Below are positions 55,712-64,000 of a stretch of 64,000 nucleotides of DNA, piece after piece. The position numbers were made by a program, and so were the translations under genes. Under the pieces are notes generated by a model that did no database searches, was not told the origin of the DNA, and was given only the letters and a program-made list of their open reading frames with translations. The DNA lies in assembly GCA_902625475.1 (NCBI GenBank), contig CACOBR010000006.1, positions 20,290 to 84,289 on the forward strand, written 5' to 3'. This stretch comes from an uncultured Alphaproteobacteria bacterium (GTDB lineage: Bacteria > Pseudomonadota > Alphaproteobacteria > Rhodobacterales > Rhodobacteraceae). Position 1 is the first letter of the stretch. Each line of letters opens with the position of its first letter.

Positions 55712-56980
55712 CTAAATTTTTTTAAAAATTAAAGATGCATTTGTTCCACCAAATCCAAATGAGTTTGATAAAGCAATATTAATTTCTCTTTTCACAGATT
55801 TATTTGGTGCTAAATCTAATTTAGTTTCTTTTGCAATATTATTTAGGTTTATGGTTGGGGGCGCAATTTGATCTCTAATAGATAAAATACAAAATATTGC
55901 TTCAACAGCACCTGCAGCACCTAATAAATGACCGATGGAAGATTTTGTTGATGACATTGTTACATTGGGAGCATGCTCTGCGAGTAATTTCTCTACTGCA
56001 CCAAGTTCAATTATGTCGGCCATTGTGGATGTACCATGTGCATTTATATAATCTATATTTTTATAATTTAAGTTTGAAGAATTTAAAGCAGCTAACATTG
56101 ATCTGTAACCTCCATCACCATCTTCAGATGGAGCAGTAATATGATAAGCATCTCCTGACAAGCCATAACCAACTAATTCACAATAAATATTTGCATTTCT
56201 TGCTAGAGCATGTTGGTATTCTTCTAAAACTAGAACTCCAGCTCCCTCACCCATTACAAACCCATCCCTATCTTTATCGTATGGCCTAGATGCAGATTTT
56301 GGATTATTTGAAAATTTTGTTGATAATGCTCTACAAGCATTAAAACCGGCAATACCTATTTCAGTAATTGGACTTTCGGAACCACCAGCAAGCATTACAT
56401 CAGCATCACCATTAATGATTAGTCTTGCAGCATCACCTATTGAATGAGCTCCAGTTGAGCAAGCAGTTGAAACAGCATGATTTGGACCTTTTAAACCATA
56501 TCTTATAGAAACTTGTCCTGAGATTAAATTTATTAAAGCACCAGGAATAAAGAAAGGTGAGACTCTTCTTGGGCCTTTTTCTTTTAATTGTATAGCAGTT
56601 TGAGCTATAGATCCAAGACCTCCTATACCAGAACCAATCATCACACCTGTTCGGTTTTTTTCATTATTTGTTGAGGGTTTCCAGCCAGAATCTTGTATGG
56701 CTTGTTCAGCTGCTGCAACTCCATAAAGAATAAAATAGTCTACCTTCCTTTGATCCTTTGGATCCATCCATTCGTTTGGACAGAATGTATTATCTAAACC
56801 ATCTCCAAACTTAATTTCACATGCATAATCTGTTGTATAACCATCAGTATCAAAACGAGTGATTTTGTCAGCAGCAGAAAATCCATTCAATAAACTTTCC
56901 CATGTACCACTTACACTGCTTGACAAAGGACTAACCATACCAAGACCTGTTACTACAACACGTCTCAATTTATTCACCAA
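55712..56980 (-). CDS. fabF: Beta-ketoacyl-ACP synthase II
   Basis: The 422-residue condensing enzyme begins RRVVVTGLGMVSPLSSSV. It has the nucleophile Cys in AVSTACSTGAHSIGDA near residue 171, His in INAHGTSTMADIIELGA near residue 313, a second His in SSTKSSIGHLLGAAGA near residue 348 and a terminal SFGFGGTNAS. It extends acyl-ACP with malonyl-ACP. It follows acpP and precedes mltG, the standard cluster. Confidence 0.96.
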   Translation of the reverse strand: MVNKLRRVVVTGLGMVSPLSSSVSGTWESLLNGFSAADKITRFDTDGYTTDYACEIKFGDGLDNTFCPNEWMDPKDQRKVDYFILYGVAAAEQAIQDSGWKPSTNNEKNRTGVMIGSGIGGLGSIAQTAIQLKEKGPRRVSPFFIPGALINLISGQVSIRYGLKGPNHAVSTACSTGAHSIGDAARLIINGDADVMLAGGSESPITEIGIAGFNACRALSTKFSNNPKSASRPYDKDRDGFVMGEGAGVLVLEEYQHALARNANIYCELVGYGLSGDAYHITAPSEDGDGGYRSMLAALNSSNLNYKNIDYINAHGTSTMADIIELGAVEKLLAEHAPNVTMSSTKSSIGHLLGAAGAVEAIFCILSIRDQIAPPTINLNNIAKETKLDLAPNKSVKREINIALSNSFGFGGTNASLIFKKI

Positions 56981-57056
56981 GATACAAATTGAAAAAAATA
57001 TTTATAAAACTAAACAATTTTTGGTAAAAATTTATATATTTCATAAAAAATATATC

Positions 57057-57293
57057 TTAGCTCATTTTGTCATTTATGAATTTAACAGCATCTCCAAATG
57101 TTTGAATAGTTTCGGCAGCATCATCTGGAATTTCAATATCAAATTCCTCTTCAAATGCCATGACTAATTCAACAGTATCTAAACTATCTGCTCCTAAGTC
57201 ATCGATAAATGAAGCCTCGTCAGAAACTTTACTTTCATCAACATTCAAATGCTCTACTACAATCTTTTTTACACGATCTGTTATATCACTCAT
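57057..57293 (-). CDS. acpP: Acyl carrier protein
   Basis: The 78-residue acidic protein is read from the ATG at 57293 (after GAGG), starting [12 protein letters not shown]. The ORF extends 10 residues further upstream but that part is not conserved. The phosphopantetheine Ser is in [15 protein letters not shown] near residue 37. It carries growing acyl chains in fatty-acid synthesis. It lies between fabG and fabF, with 139 bp upstream to fabG that may contain its own promoter. Confidence 0.95.
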   Translation of the reverse strand: MSDITDRVKKIVVEHLNVDESKVSDEASFIDDLGADSLDTVELVMAFEEEFDIEIPDDAAETIQTFGDAVKFINDKMS

Positions 57294-57432
57294 GCTACGA
57301 ACCTCACCTGTTTTAATATTCAATAAATTTGATATTTATTTTAAAAAAAATAATTAACGAATGGGTGAGCTATACACTTGTGTTAAATGATAAGCAATAT
57401 ATTTTTATTTTTTTTACAAAATAAAAGTATGC

Positions 57433-58167
57433 TTAGCTCATATACATTCCCCCATTAACATGAATTGTTTGGCCAGTAATGTAATTAGAAAAAGATGAAG
57501 CCAAGAAAATAGCAGATGAGCAGATTTCAATAGGAAGACCGATACGATTCATTGGAATTTTTGATAATATTAAGTTTTTTTGGTTTTCATTTAATTTTTC
57601 TGTCATGTTAGTCTCTATAAACCCTGGAGCAATACAGTTTACTGTAATTCCTCTAGAAGCAACTTCAGAAGCAAGTGATTTGGAGAATCCTATAAGTCCT
57701 GATTTTGCAGCCACATAATTAGATTGTCCAGGATTACCAGTTAAAGCAACAATTGATGAAATATTAATTACTCTTCCCCATCTTTTTTTTATCATCTGTC
57801 TAATTATGCCTCTAGTTAATCGCATAACTGAGGTAAGATTTATCAACATAACCTCTTCCCATTGTTTATCTGACATTCTCATAAATAGGTTATCTTCAGT
57901 TTTACCTGCATTATTAATCAAAATATCCACACCACCCAATCCACTTATATGTTCTAAGAGATTATTTGTGTCATCAACAGAAGATAAATTGCATTCAAAA
58001 ATTTTACACTTAGAATTCAGATCTTGATTTAATAAATTAAGTTTTTTACTGCTGGTTCCAGTTATAATTAGATCGGCTCCTTTTTCTAAAAATGATTTGG
58101 AAAGCTCTCTTCCTATACCACCGGAGGCACCAGTTATTAAAATTTTTTTCCCAGTAAAATCGAACAT
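57433..58167 (-). CDS. fabG: 3-oxoacyl-ACP reductase
   Basis: The 244-residue SDR has the NADPH-binding TGASGGIGREL near residue 11, NNAGKTEDNLFMRM near residue 85, and the catalytic triad Ser-Tyr-Lys in NISSIVALTGNPGQSNYVAAKSG near residues 137-158. GFIETNMTEKL and a terminal TGQTIHVNGGMYMS are FabG hallmarks. It reduces 3-oxoacyl-ACP. It starts 3 bp after the fabD stop, so they are coupled. Confidence 0.95.
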   Translation of the reverse strand: MFDFTGKKILITGASGGIGRELSKSFLEKGADLIITGTSSKKLNLLNQDLNSKCKIFECNLSSVDDTNNLLEHISGLGGVDILINNAGKTEDNLFMRMSDKQWEEVMLINLTSVMRLTRGIIRQMIKKRWGRVINISSIVALTGNPGQSNYVAAKSGLIGFSKSLASEVASRGITVNCIAPGFIETNMTEKLNENQKNLILSKIPMNRIGLPIEICSSAIFLASSFSNYITGQTIHVNGGMYMS

Positions 58168-58170
58168 TTA

Positions 58171-59097
58171 TTAATTACCTAATTTAACCAAATCTTCAAC
58201 TTTTGATATATTGTGTTGTTCTATTGTATCTACAATTCTTCTAATTAAGTTACATAAAACTCTACCTGGACCAATTTCATATATTTTTTGAATACCAGTT
58301 TTTTTCATAAATAAAATACTTTCCCTCCATCTAACACGGCCAGTAATTTGGTTTATCAAATTCAACCTTATTTCCTCTACTTTTTGTGTTGAAGTTGAAG
58401 TTATATTTGAAATCAAGGGTACAACAGGTTTTTGTATATTAAGCTCTGATATTAAATTTATCATATTTTTTTGCGCTACAGACATTAGTGAACAATGAAA
58501 TGGTGCAGAAACTGGTAATAAAATAGCTCTCTTTGCTCCTAACAATTTGGCTTTATCACATGCCTTTTCAATAGCAGTTCTATGCCCTGATAAAACTACC
58601 TGATTGGGTTCGTTGTCATTAGCAATTTCACAAATTTCGTTACCTTTTATTTCGGCAACTAATGTTTCTACTTTATCTAAATTAAGACCTAAAATAGCAG
58701 CCATTGCTCCCACCCCAACTGATACAGCATCCTGCATAAATATACCTCTCATTTTTAAAATATGTGCAGTATCTGCAAGACTAATTGCTCCAGATGCACA
58801 TAAAGCTGTATATTCACCTAAAGAGTGACCAGCAACAAACGTAGATTTTTTAAGGCTAAAACCTTCTTTTTCTAAAGTTCTTAAAATAGCAATTGATGTT
58901 GCCATTATTGCTGGCTGTGCATTTTTTGTTAAGGTCAAGTCCTCGATTTGACCATTAAATACTAATTTTGATAAGGAAAAGCCTAACACATCATCAACTT
59001 CATTATATACCTCATTTGCAATAGGAAAAGTGTCATAGAAATCTTTACCCATACCAATATATTGAGAACCTTGTCCTGGAAATACTAACGATATCAA
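58171..59097 (-). CDS. fabD: Malonyl-CoA:ACP transacylase
   Basis: The 308-residue protein has LVFPGQGSQYIGMGKDF at the N-terminus, the nucleophile Ser in VAGHSLGEYTALCA near residue 91, the malonate-binding Arg near residue 116, and catalytic His in PVSAPFHCSLM near residue 202. It loads malonyl groups onto ACP. It is the first gene of the fabD-fabG-acpP-fabF-mltG group and is divergent from rpsF across 248 bp. Confidence 0.95.
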   Translation of the reverse strand: MISLVFPGQGSQYIGMGKDFYDTFPIANEVYNEVDDVLGFSLSKLVFNGQIEDLTLTKNAQPAIMATSIAILRTLEKEGFSLKKSTFVAGHSLGEYTALCASGAISLADTAHILKMRGIFMQDAVSVGVGAMAAILGLNLDKVETLVAEIKGNEICEIANDNEPNQVVLSGHRTAIEKACDKAKLLGAKRAILLPVSAPFHCSLMSVAQKNMINLISELNIQKPVVPLISNITSTSTQKVEEIRLNLINQITGRVRWRESILFMKKTGIQKIYEIGPGRVLCNLIRRIVDTIEQHNISKVEDLVKLGN

Positions 59098-59268
59098 TTA
59101 ACTTTTTCCCTATTTAAATGATGTTATGGTTATTATATAAGTTAAGATTATTCAACAAGATTTCTTATTTTTTAAAATGTTATTTATTTTATTAGTTTTA
59201 AATTAAGGCATTATAAAAGTTAAAAATTTCATGTATAATAGTATTATTTATATTTTTTATCATTGTTC

Positions 59269-59306
59269 TTGCATTCTTTGACTTCTTCTTTATAAGAGCA
59301 ATAATT
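59269..59306 (+). promoter_or_regulatory. Candidate promoter of rpsF-rpsR-rplI
   Basis: Within the 248-bp gap upstream of rpsF lie TTGCAT (59269) followed after 16 bp by TATAAG (59291), and TTGACT (59278) followed after 16 bp by AATAAT (59300). Either could serve as a sigma70-type promoter about 40-50 bp before the rpsF start. A clear AGGAG ribosome-binding site precedes the ATG. The rest of the gap shows no gene or RNA structure that I recognise. Confidence 0.4.
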
Positions 59307-59345
59307 ACATAATTGATTCAATTACGAAAAATCAGGAGATAAACC

Positions 59346-59741
59346 ATGGCTCTATATGAGCACGTTTTTATTGCTAGACAAGATTTATCTAGTTCACAAG
59401 CAGAAGATCTTATCAAACAATATTCAGACATCCTTAAAGATAATGGTGGTCTAATAGTAGGACATGAATATTGGGGGTTGAGAACCTTAGCTTATAAAAT
59501 TAACAAAAATAGAAAAGGACATTATTCCCTGATTAAGTCTGATAGTCCCCCAACTGCTGCTTTAGAGATGGAAAGGCTTATGAAGCTAAATGAGGATATT
59601 ATGAGAGTATTAACAATTAAAGTTAATAAGCACGAAGAGGGTCCATCGATTATGATGCGTTCAAAAACAAAAAATGATGAGTATTCAACAGATTTGTCTG
59701 ATAAGTCTGATAAATTAGAAACTCAAGAGTTAACTAATTAA
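59346..59741 (+). CDS. rpsF: 30S ribosomal protein S6
   Basis: The 131-residue protein begins MALYEHVFIARQDLSSSQAEDL and has the S6 core GHEYWGLRTLAYKINKNRKGHYSLI near residue 39 and MERLMKLNEDIMRVLTIKV near residue 78. A hydrophilic C-terminal tail of about 30 residues follows, longer than in many S6 proteins. It binds S18 and 16S rRNA in the small subunit. The rpsF-rpsR-rplI order is standard. Confidence 0.95.
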   Translation: MALYEHVFIARQDLSSSQAEDLIKQYSDILKDNGGLIVGHEYWGLRTLAYKINKNRKGHYSLIKSDSPPTAALEMERLMKLNEDIMRVLTIKVNKHEEGPSIMMRSKTKNDEYSTDLSDKSDKLETQELTN

Positions 59742-59765
59742 TAAGTTTGGTATTTGAAAATGTTA

Positions 59766-59990
59766 ATGAACAAAAACTTTTTTAGAAGAAGAAAATCCTG
59801 TCCATTTTCCTCACCGTCTTCTCCAGAAATAAATTATAAGGATATTAAATTACTCCAAAGATATATTTCTGAAAGGGGTAAAATAATTCCATCAAGAATT
59901 ACTGCTGTATCTTCATCAAAACAACGAGAATTGAGTATCGCTATAAAAAGAGCGAGGGTATTGGCGTTATTACCTTTTGCATTGAAGTAG
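59766..59990 (+). CDS. rpsR: 30S ribosomal protein S18
   Basis: The 74-residue protein is read from the ATG at 59766 ([14 protein letters not shown]), which matches the usual S18 N-terminus. An in-frame TTG at 59754 and an ATG at 59760 are alternatives. The core is [19 protein letters not shown] and [30 protein letters not shown]. It pairs with S6 in the 30S platform. It is followed by rplI within 5-8 bp. Confidence 0.94.
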   Translation: MNKNFFRRRKSCPFSSPSSPEINYKDIKLLQRYISERGKIIPSRITAVSSSKQRELSIAIKRARVLALLPFALK

Positions 59991-59995
59991 GTTTA

Positions 59996-60670
59996 ATGAT
60001 GAAAATAGTTTTATTAGAGCGAATTAATAAATTAGGTCAAATGGGTGATATTGTAGATGTTAAGTCAGGATACGCTAGAAACTTTTTGCTCCCACTAAAA
60101 AAGGCTTTAAGAGCTACAAAAGAAAATATTAATTTTTTTAAAGAACAGAAATCTATTTTAGAAGCAAAAAACTTGGAAAATAGAAAAGAAGCTGAGGGTG
60201 TAAAAACTAAAATAGATGGTAAGTCATTTATTTTAATAAGATCTGCTTCAGATACTGGTGCACTATATGGTTCTGTATCTTCCAAAGATATTAATGAAAT
60301 CGTATCTGTTGATGGGATCGAAATTTCAAAAAATCAAATCAACCTTCAAAAGCCAATAAAAGAGTTAGGTATATACAAAATCAACGTAAGTTTACACTCT
60401 GATATTTCATCAGAAATTTCAATTAATGTTGCAAGAAGTATTGAAGAAGCAAAACTACAGGAAAAAGGAAAAGAGCCTAATAATACTGATTTTTCAGAAT
60501 CTATAGAAGAAACAGATAAGATAAAAAACATGTTTGAAGATGAAACAATGGCTGAAAAAATTGTTATTCAAAAAGAAGAAGATGTAGATAGTAGTGTTTT
60601 AAGTGATTCTAAAAAACAACCTTTAAGTGAAGAGACGACTAAAGTTTCATCTAATGACTCTACCACTTAG
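59996..60670 (+). CDS. rplI: 50S ribosomal protein L9
   Basis: The 224-residue protein begins MMKIVLLERINKLGQMGDIVDVKSGYARNFLLP, the L9 signature. Either ATG of the initial ATGATG could start it. The 23S-binding N-domain and the C-domain (GLY-rich region GALYGSVSSKDI near residue 84) are followed by an unusual acidic tail of about 70 residues (SIEETDKIKNMFEDET). L9 is normally about 150 residues, but alphaproteobacterial L9 often has C-terminal extensions. The DUF2232 gene often found before it is absent. Confidence 0.94.
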   Translation: MMKIVLLERINKLGQMGDIVDVKSGYARNFLLPLKKALRATKENINFFKEQKSILEAKNLENRKEAEGVKTKIDGKSFILIRSASDTGALYGSVSSKDINEIVSVDGIEISKNQINLQKPIKELGIYKINVSLHSDISSEISINVARSIEEAKLQEKGKEPNNTDFSESIEETDKIKNMFEDETMAEKIVIQKEEDVDSSVLSDSKKQPLSEETTKVSSNDSTT

Positions 60671-60765
60671 GAAGTAAAAATCACTAATGATAAAATATAA
60701 TTTCATAAAATCTTAGTTATCCCCTTAATTAACATTCTGTGGATTATTTTTTTTAGTGTATACTA

Positions 60766-60786
60766 AACACCTTTTTTGGAGGTGTT
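60766..60786 (+). promoter_or_regulatory. Hairpin covering the dnaB ribosome-binding site
   Basis: AACACCT (60766-60772) and AGGTGTT (60780-60786) form a perfect 7-bp stem with a 7-base loop. The 3' arm and loop end contain the GGAGG ribosome-binding site of dnaB, whose ATG is at 60788. If the mRNA starts upstream of 60766 this would hide the site; a -10-like TATACT at 60759-60764 would instead place the start inside the stem. Confidence 0.45.
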
Positions 60787-60787
60787 A

Positions 60788-62266
60788 ATGAATGATTTGA
60801 TAAATGTAAGTAAACTAGGTCAAAATGAAAATAGTGATCTGGCAGAAAAAAACTTAGAAATTCCTCAAAATATTGATGCAGAACAAGCTCTATTGGGAGC
60901 ACTTCTAGTAAATAATGAAATTTTTGATAAAATTAATAACATTTTAAAGCCTCAGCATTTCTTTGATCCAGTTCATCAAAGAATATACGAAATATGCGCT
61001 GAAAAAATATCTCGTAATTCTTTAGCATCCCCTGTAACTATAAAAACTTTTTTCCAAGATGACCCTGGAATGAAAGAATTAGGTGGGGTTGCTTATTTAG
61101 CTAAACTTGCAGCATCTGCAATTTCTTTCTACGCTTCAACAGACTATGCAAATTTAATAAGTGAATTAGCATTACGTAGAAATCTTATTAAACTTGGACA
61201 AGAAATCTCTGAAAAAGCATCTATTATAACTATGGAGGAAAGTGCAGAAGAACAAATTTCAATTGCTGAACTAAAACTTTATAATATAGCTGAAAAAGGC
61301 CATGAAACGACTGGGTTTAAACATTTATTAAGTGCTTCTAAAGAGGCAATAGATATCGCTAATAAAGCTTATCAGCAGGAAGGTGGTTTGTCAGGAACAT
61401 CTACGGGTTTAATTGATTTAGATAAAAAATTAGGTGGGCTTCACCCTTCTGATTTATTAATTATAGCTGGAAGACCATCAATGGGTAAAACTTCCCTCGC
61501 TACAAATATGGCATTCAGTATTGCCAATACATTTGAAAAAAAAATTAACGAAGATGGGACAAAAAGTACTATAAGGGGTGGAGTAGTTGGATTCTTTTCA
61601 TTGGAAATGTCTTCTTCACAATTAGCTACTAGGATTTTGTCAGAAAATTCTAAAGTTCCATCTGATAAAATTAGAAGAGGGGACCTTTCTGAAGAAGATT
61701 TTAGAAATTTTATTGAAGCTGCTCAAAGTCTTGATAATTGCCCACTTTATATTGACGACACTGCTGCTCTTACTATATCAGCCTTAGCAGGTAGAGCTAG
61801 AAGGCTTAAGAGAATGTATGGTTTAGATGTTCTATTTGTTGATTATTTACAATTGATAAGGCCATCCAATACGAGGGATAGTAGGGTTAATGAGATTTCA
61901 GAAATTACACAAGGTCTTAAATCCATAGCAAAAGAACTTAATATACCCGTAGTTGCACTTTCACAACTATCTAGACAAGTAGAATCTAGAGAAGATAAAA
62001 GGCCTCAATTGTCAGATTTAAGAGAAAGTGGTTCCATTGAGCAAGATTCTGACGTTGTAATGTTTATATTCAGAGAAGAGTATTATAAAGAAAGGGAAAA
62101 ACCAGATGAACAGGATATTGAAAGTTTCTTAAAATGGCAGGAAGATATGAGCAGATTACACGGTAAAGCAGAATTAATTATTGGCAAGCAAAGACATGGA
62201 CCAATTGGAACTGTTGAGCTATCATTTCAAAGTAGATATACAAGTTTTGGAAATTTAGCCCGATAA
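60788..62266 (+). CDS. dnaB: Replicative DNA helicase
   Basis: The 492-residue protein, read from the ATG at 60788 after GGAGG (an in-frame TTG at 60776 is upstream of that site), has the N-terminal domain IPQNIDAEQALLGALL. The RecA-like ATPase has Walker A IIAGRPSMGKTSLATNMA near residue 222, FFSLEMSSSQLATRIL near residue 273 and VDYLQLIRPS near residue 353 (Walker B). LSQLSRQVESREDKRPQLSDLRESGSIEQDSD follows. It unwinds DNA at the replication fork. It is followed by alr 30 bp away. Confidence 0.96.
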   Translation: MNDLINVSKLGQNENSDLAEKNLEIPQNIDAEQALLGALLVNNEIFDKINNILKPQHFFDPVHQRIYEICAEKISRNSLASPVTIKTFFQDDPGMKELGGVAYLAKLAASAISFYASTDYANLISELALRRNLIKLGQEISEKASIITMEESAEEQISIAELKLYNIAEKGHETTGFKHLLSASKEAIDIANKAYQQEGGLSGTSTGLIDLDKKLGGLHPSDLLIIAGRPSMGKTSLATNMAFSIANTFEKKINEDGTKSTIRGGVVGFFSLEMSSSQLATRILSENSKVPSDKIRRGDLSEEDFRNFIEAAQSLDNCPLYIDDTAALTISALAGRARRLKRMYGLDVLFVDYLQLIRPSNTRDSRVNEISEITQGLKSIAKELNIPVVALSQLSRQVESREDKRPQLSDLRESGSIEQDSDVVMFIFREEYYKEREKPDEQDIESFLKWQEDMSRLHGKAELIIGKQRHGPIGTVELSFQSRYTSFGNLAR

Positions 62267-62296
62267 TAATATATTTTTTTTTATTAACGTAAACAA

Positions 62297-63337
62297 ATGA
62301 ACCCTACAATTGAGATAAATCTTAAAAACTTAAAAAAAAATTGGCTTTATCTTAATGCATTGTCAAAAAAACATATTGAAACAGGTGCAGTAATTAAGGC
62401 TAACGCATATGGATTAGGCTCAAATGAGGTTGCAAATGCTCTATGGGAAGTTGGAAATAGATCATTTTTTGTAGCAACAACTGAAGAAGGTATACTTCTC
62501 AATAAAATATTACCAAAAAACAGAAAAATATATATATTGAATGGTTACGATAAAAATTATAAAAAAGCGTTCATTGATTTTAGCTTAATCCCCGTTATAA
62601 ATTCTCCACTAAATCTTTCTTCTTTTATTGAAAACAATAAAAATAATAGCATGTGTATACAAATAGATATTGGTATGAAAAGATTGGGATTCCAGAAAGA
62701 TGAATTAGTCAAATACATAGACATCATTAAAAAACTTAATTTAGATTTGGTTTTAGGACATTTAACCACTGCTGTTAAACCAAAAAATATTGCAAATGAA
62801 AAACAACTTAATAATTTCAAAGAAATTATAATAAATTTTCCTACATTCAGAAAATCATTAGCTGCATCACATGGAATTTTTATAAATAACAATTACCACT
62901 TTGATTTAACTCGCCCTGGCGTTGCATTGTTTGGAGGTATTAAAGATAGAAATATTTTAAATGTAGTTAATATTGAATTACCAGTATTACAAACTCACTT
63001 TTTAGATGTAGGAGAAGGAATAGGTTACGGCTTAACTTATTTTTCTAAAGAGAAAAAAAAGGTGGCTACCTTAGCTGGAGGATATGCAGATGGATTGACT
63101 AGGAATTTTTCTAATATAGGATTCTTATATCATAAGAAAATTCCTTGTCCTATACTAGGGAGAATTTCAATGGATCTTGTAACAGTGGACATAACACATT
63201 TGAAAGAAGAACCAAAAAAACTGACTTTTATAGGGAATGAACAAACAATCAATGATCTGTCTGATATTGCAAACACTGTAAGTCATGAAATTTTAATTAA
63301 TCTAGGAAATAGATATACAAAACAATATTTGAATTGA
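62297..63337 (+). CDS. alr: Alanine racemase
   Basis: The 346-residue PLP enzyme has PLP Lys in AVIKANAYGLGSNEVA near residue 34, the catalytic Tyr in GYGLTYFS near residue 248, and RISMDLVTVDIT near residue 289 before the C-terminal beta domain. It makes D-alanine for peptidoglycan. Spacing to the mlaE gene is 3 bp, suggesting co-transcription. Length is normal. Confidence 0.95.
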   Translation: MNPTIEINLKNLKKNWLYLNALSKKHIETGAVIKANAYGLGSNEVANALWEVGNRSFFVATTEEGILLNKILPKNRKIYILNGYDKNYKKAFIDFSLIPVINSPLNLSSFIENNKNNSMCIQIDIGMKRLGFQKDELVKYIDIIKKLNLDLVLGHLTTAVKPKNIANEKQLNNFKEIIINFPTFRKSLAASHGIFINNNYHFDLTRPGVALFGGIKDRNILNVVNIELPVLQTHFLDVGEGIGYGLTYFSKEKKKVATLAGGYADGLTRNFSNIGFLYHKKIPCPILGRISMDLVTVDITHLKEEPKKLTFIGNEQTINDLSDIANTVSHEILINLGNRYTKQYLN

Positions 63338-63340
63338 TAT

Positions 63341-64000
63341 ATGAATAAAAATAAACAAAATTTTTATTATTTATTCCCTACTTTAATAGGTAAAAATATA
63401 CATATCTTTTTAACTTCGATTGGTAATATTACATCTTTCTTAATTTACGCATTATACAAGGCACTAATTCCACCATTTTATATAAAAGAATATGTTAAAC
63501 AAATTTATATAATTGGATGGGCATCATTACCCGTCGTTGCTCTTACTGCTTTTTTTACTGGAGGTGCACTTGCTTTACAAATTTATTCTGGAGGAACGAG
63601 ATTAAATGCAGAAAGTGCGGTACCGTCTATTGTTGCAATTGGATTTTTGAGAGAATTAGGACCAGTTCTTTGTGGGTTAATGGTAGCTGGAAGAGTTTCA
63701 TCTGCGATAGCGGCTGAATTGGCAACTATGAAAGTTACAGAACAGATTGACGCTTTAACGACTTTAGCTACTGATCCAATTAAATTTTTAGTAAGTCCTA
63801 GAATAGTTATTACAACTATTTCTTTACCCATTTTGACAACTATTGGTAACATAATTGGTATTTTTGGAGGCTATTTAATAAGCGTTGAAAGATTAGGGTT
63901 TAATCCAATTCTTTATATAGAAAGTAGTATTAAATACATAGAATTTAGTGATATATATTCAAGTCTTATAAAAGCTGCAACATTTGGTATGATTATTTCA
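63341..64000 (+). CDS. mlaE: MlaE-family ABC transporter permease (truncated by window edge)
   Basis: An ATG at 63341 opens a frame of at least 220 residues to the right edge, with the MlaE signatures FFTGGALALQIYSGG near residue 75, FLRELGPVLCGLMVAGRVSSAIAAELATMK near residue 105 and IDALTTLATDPIKFLVSPR near residue 140. It is the permease of the lipid-transport system that keeps outer-membrane lipid asymmetry, in the inner membrane. Its position after alr is common in alphaproteobacteria; the C-terminal helices lie outside the window. Confidence 0.93.
   Translation, partial: MNKNKQNFYYLFPTLIGKNIHIFLTSIGNITSFLIYALYKALIPPFYIKEYVKQIYIIGWASLPVVALTAFFTGGALALQIYSGGTRLNAESAVPSIVAIGFLRELGPVLCGLMVAGRVSSAIAAELATMKVTEQIDALTTLATDPIKFLVSPRIVITTISLPILTTIGNIIGIFGGYLISVERLGFNPILYIESSIKYIEFSDIYSSLIKAATFGMIIS

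Noticed and set aside
60717..60746. Two DnaA-box-like 9-mers (TTATCCCCT and TGTGGATTA) upstream of dnaB
   Set aside because: Both deviate from the consensus, the first in several positions. With only two weak sites and no origin context, chance in AT-rich DNA is more likely.

Overview
The window looks like a piece of the chromosome of a free-living, genome-streamlined alphaproteobacterium. By eye it is very AT-rich (about 30% GC). Almost all of it is coding, no gene-free stretch exceeds about 250 bp, and many convergent genes abut or overlap. I saw no tRNA, rRNA, insertion sequence, prophage or CRISPR array. Alphaproteobacterial gene orders support the placement: purL-bolA-grxD, a YqeY gene divergent from carA, secG-pyrG, an E1-beta subunit carrying its own lipoyl domain beside pdhA and pdhC, fabD-fabG-acpP-fabF-mltG, and rpsF-rpsR-rplI-dnaB-alr-mlaE. 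The accessory genes (amide and branched-chain-type uptake, inositol catabolism, many oxidoreductases) fit a marine heterotroph such as SAR11-like, HIMB59 or AEGEAN-169 lineages. The exact lineage cannot be settled from sequence reading alone.

Bases 1-34,000 are mainly catabolic and accessory. In order they hold: an oxidation operon (LeuB-like dehydrogenase, GMC oxidoreductase, aldehyde dehydrogenase cut by the left edge); a 2-oxoglutarate oxygenase facing a threonine-dehydratase-like enzyme and an M20 amidohydrolase; two SDR genes; the ligase-associated DNA repair quartet (PdeM, helicase, exonuclease, ATP-dependent ligase) split into two divergent pairs whose 5' ends overlap; a TPR-oxygenase; an AEC transporter; a GGCT-like protein; a partial inositol operon (iolC-iolB-iolJ-like); and acyl-CoA dehydrogenase, enoyl-CoA hydratase and HMG-CoA-lyase-like genes. 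An eight-gene operon follows, with a complete Liv-type ABC importer and three C-N hydrolases. The section ends with a glutamine-synthetase-like ligase convergent with a 1017-residue kinase/M23/aminotransferase fusion.

Bases 34,000-64,000 are mostly housekeeping. After an unrecognised secreted protein come ppa, yqeY, carA, a UbiH-type monooxygenase, ilvC, secG, pyrG, a TerB-like gene, purL, bolA, grxD, zapA with a coiled-coil partner, tkt, pgk, an ftsB-like gene, pdhABC, cysE, mltG, the fatty-acid synthesis cluster, rpsF-rpsR-rplI, dnaB, alr and the start of mlaE. The gene expected between tkt and pgk (gap) and the E3 gene expected after pdhC (lpd) are absent here.

The observations I would follow first are: the kinase/M23/lyase fusion beside a GS-like ligase; the amide-uptake operon with a 12-bp perfect hairpin after its binding-protein gene; an apparent one-base frameshift in a nine-base homopolymer that separates MltG from its membrane anchor; a LeuB-like enzyme whose catalytic tyrosine position is methionine; and the overlapping divergent starts in the DNA-repair quartet.
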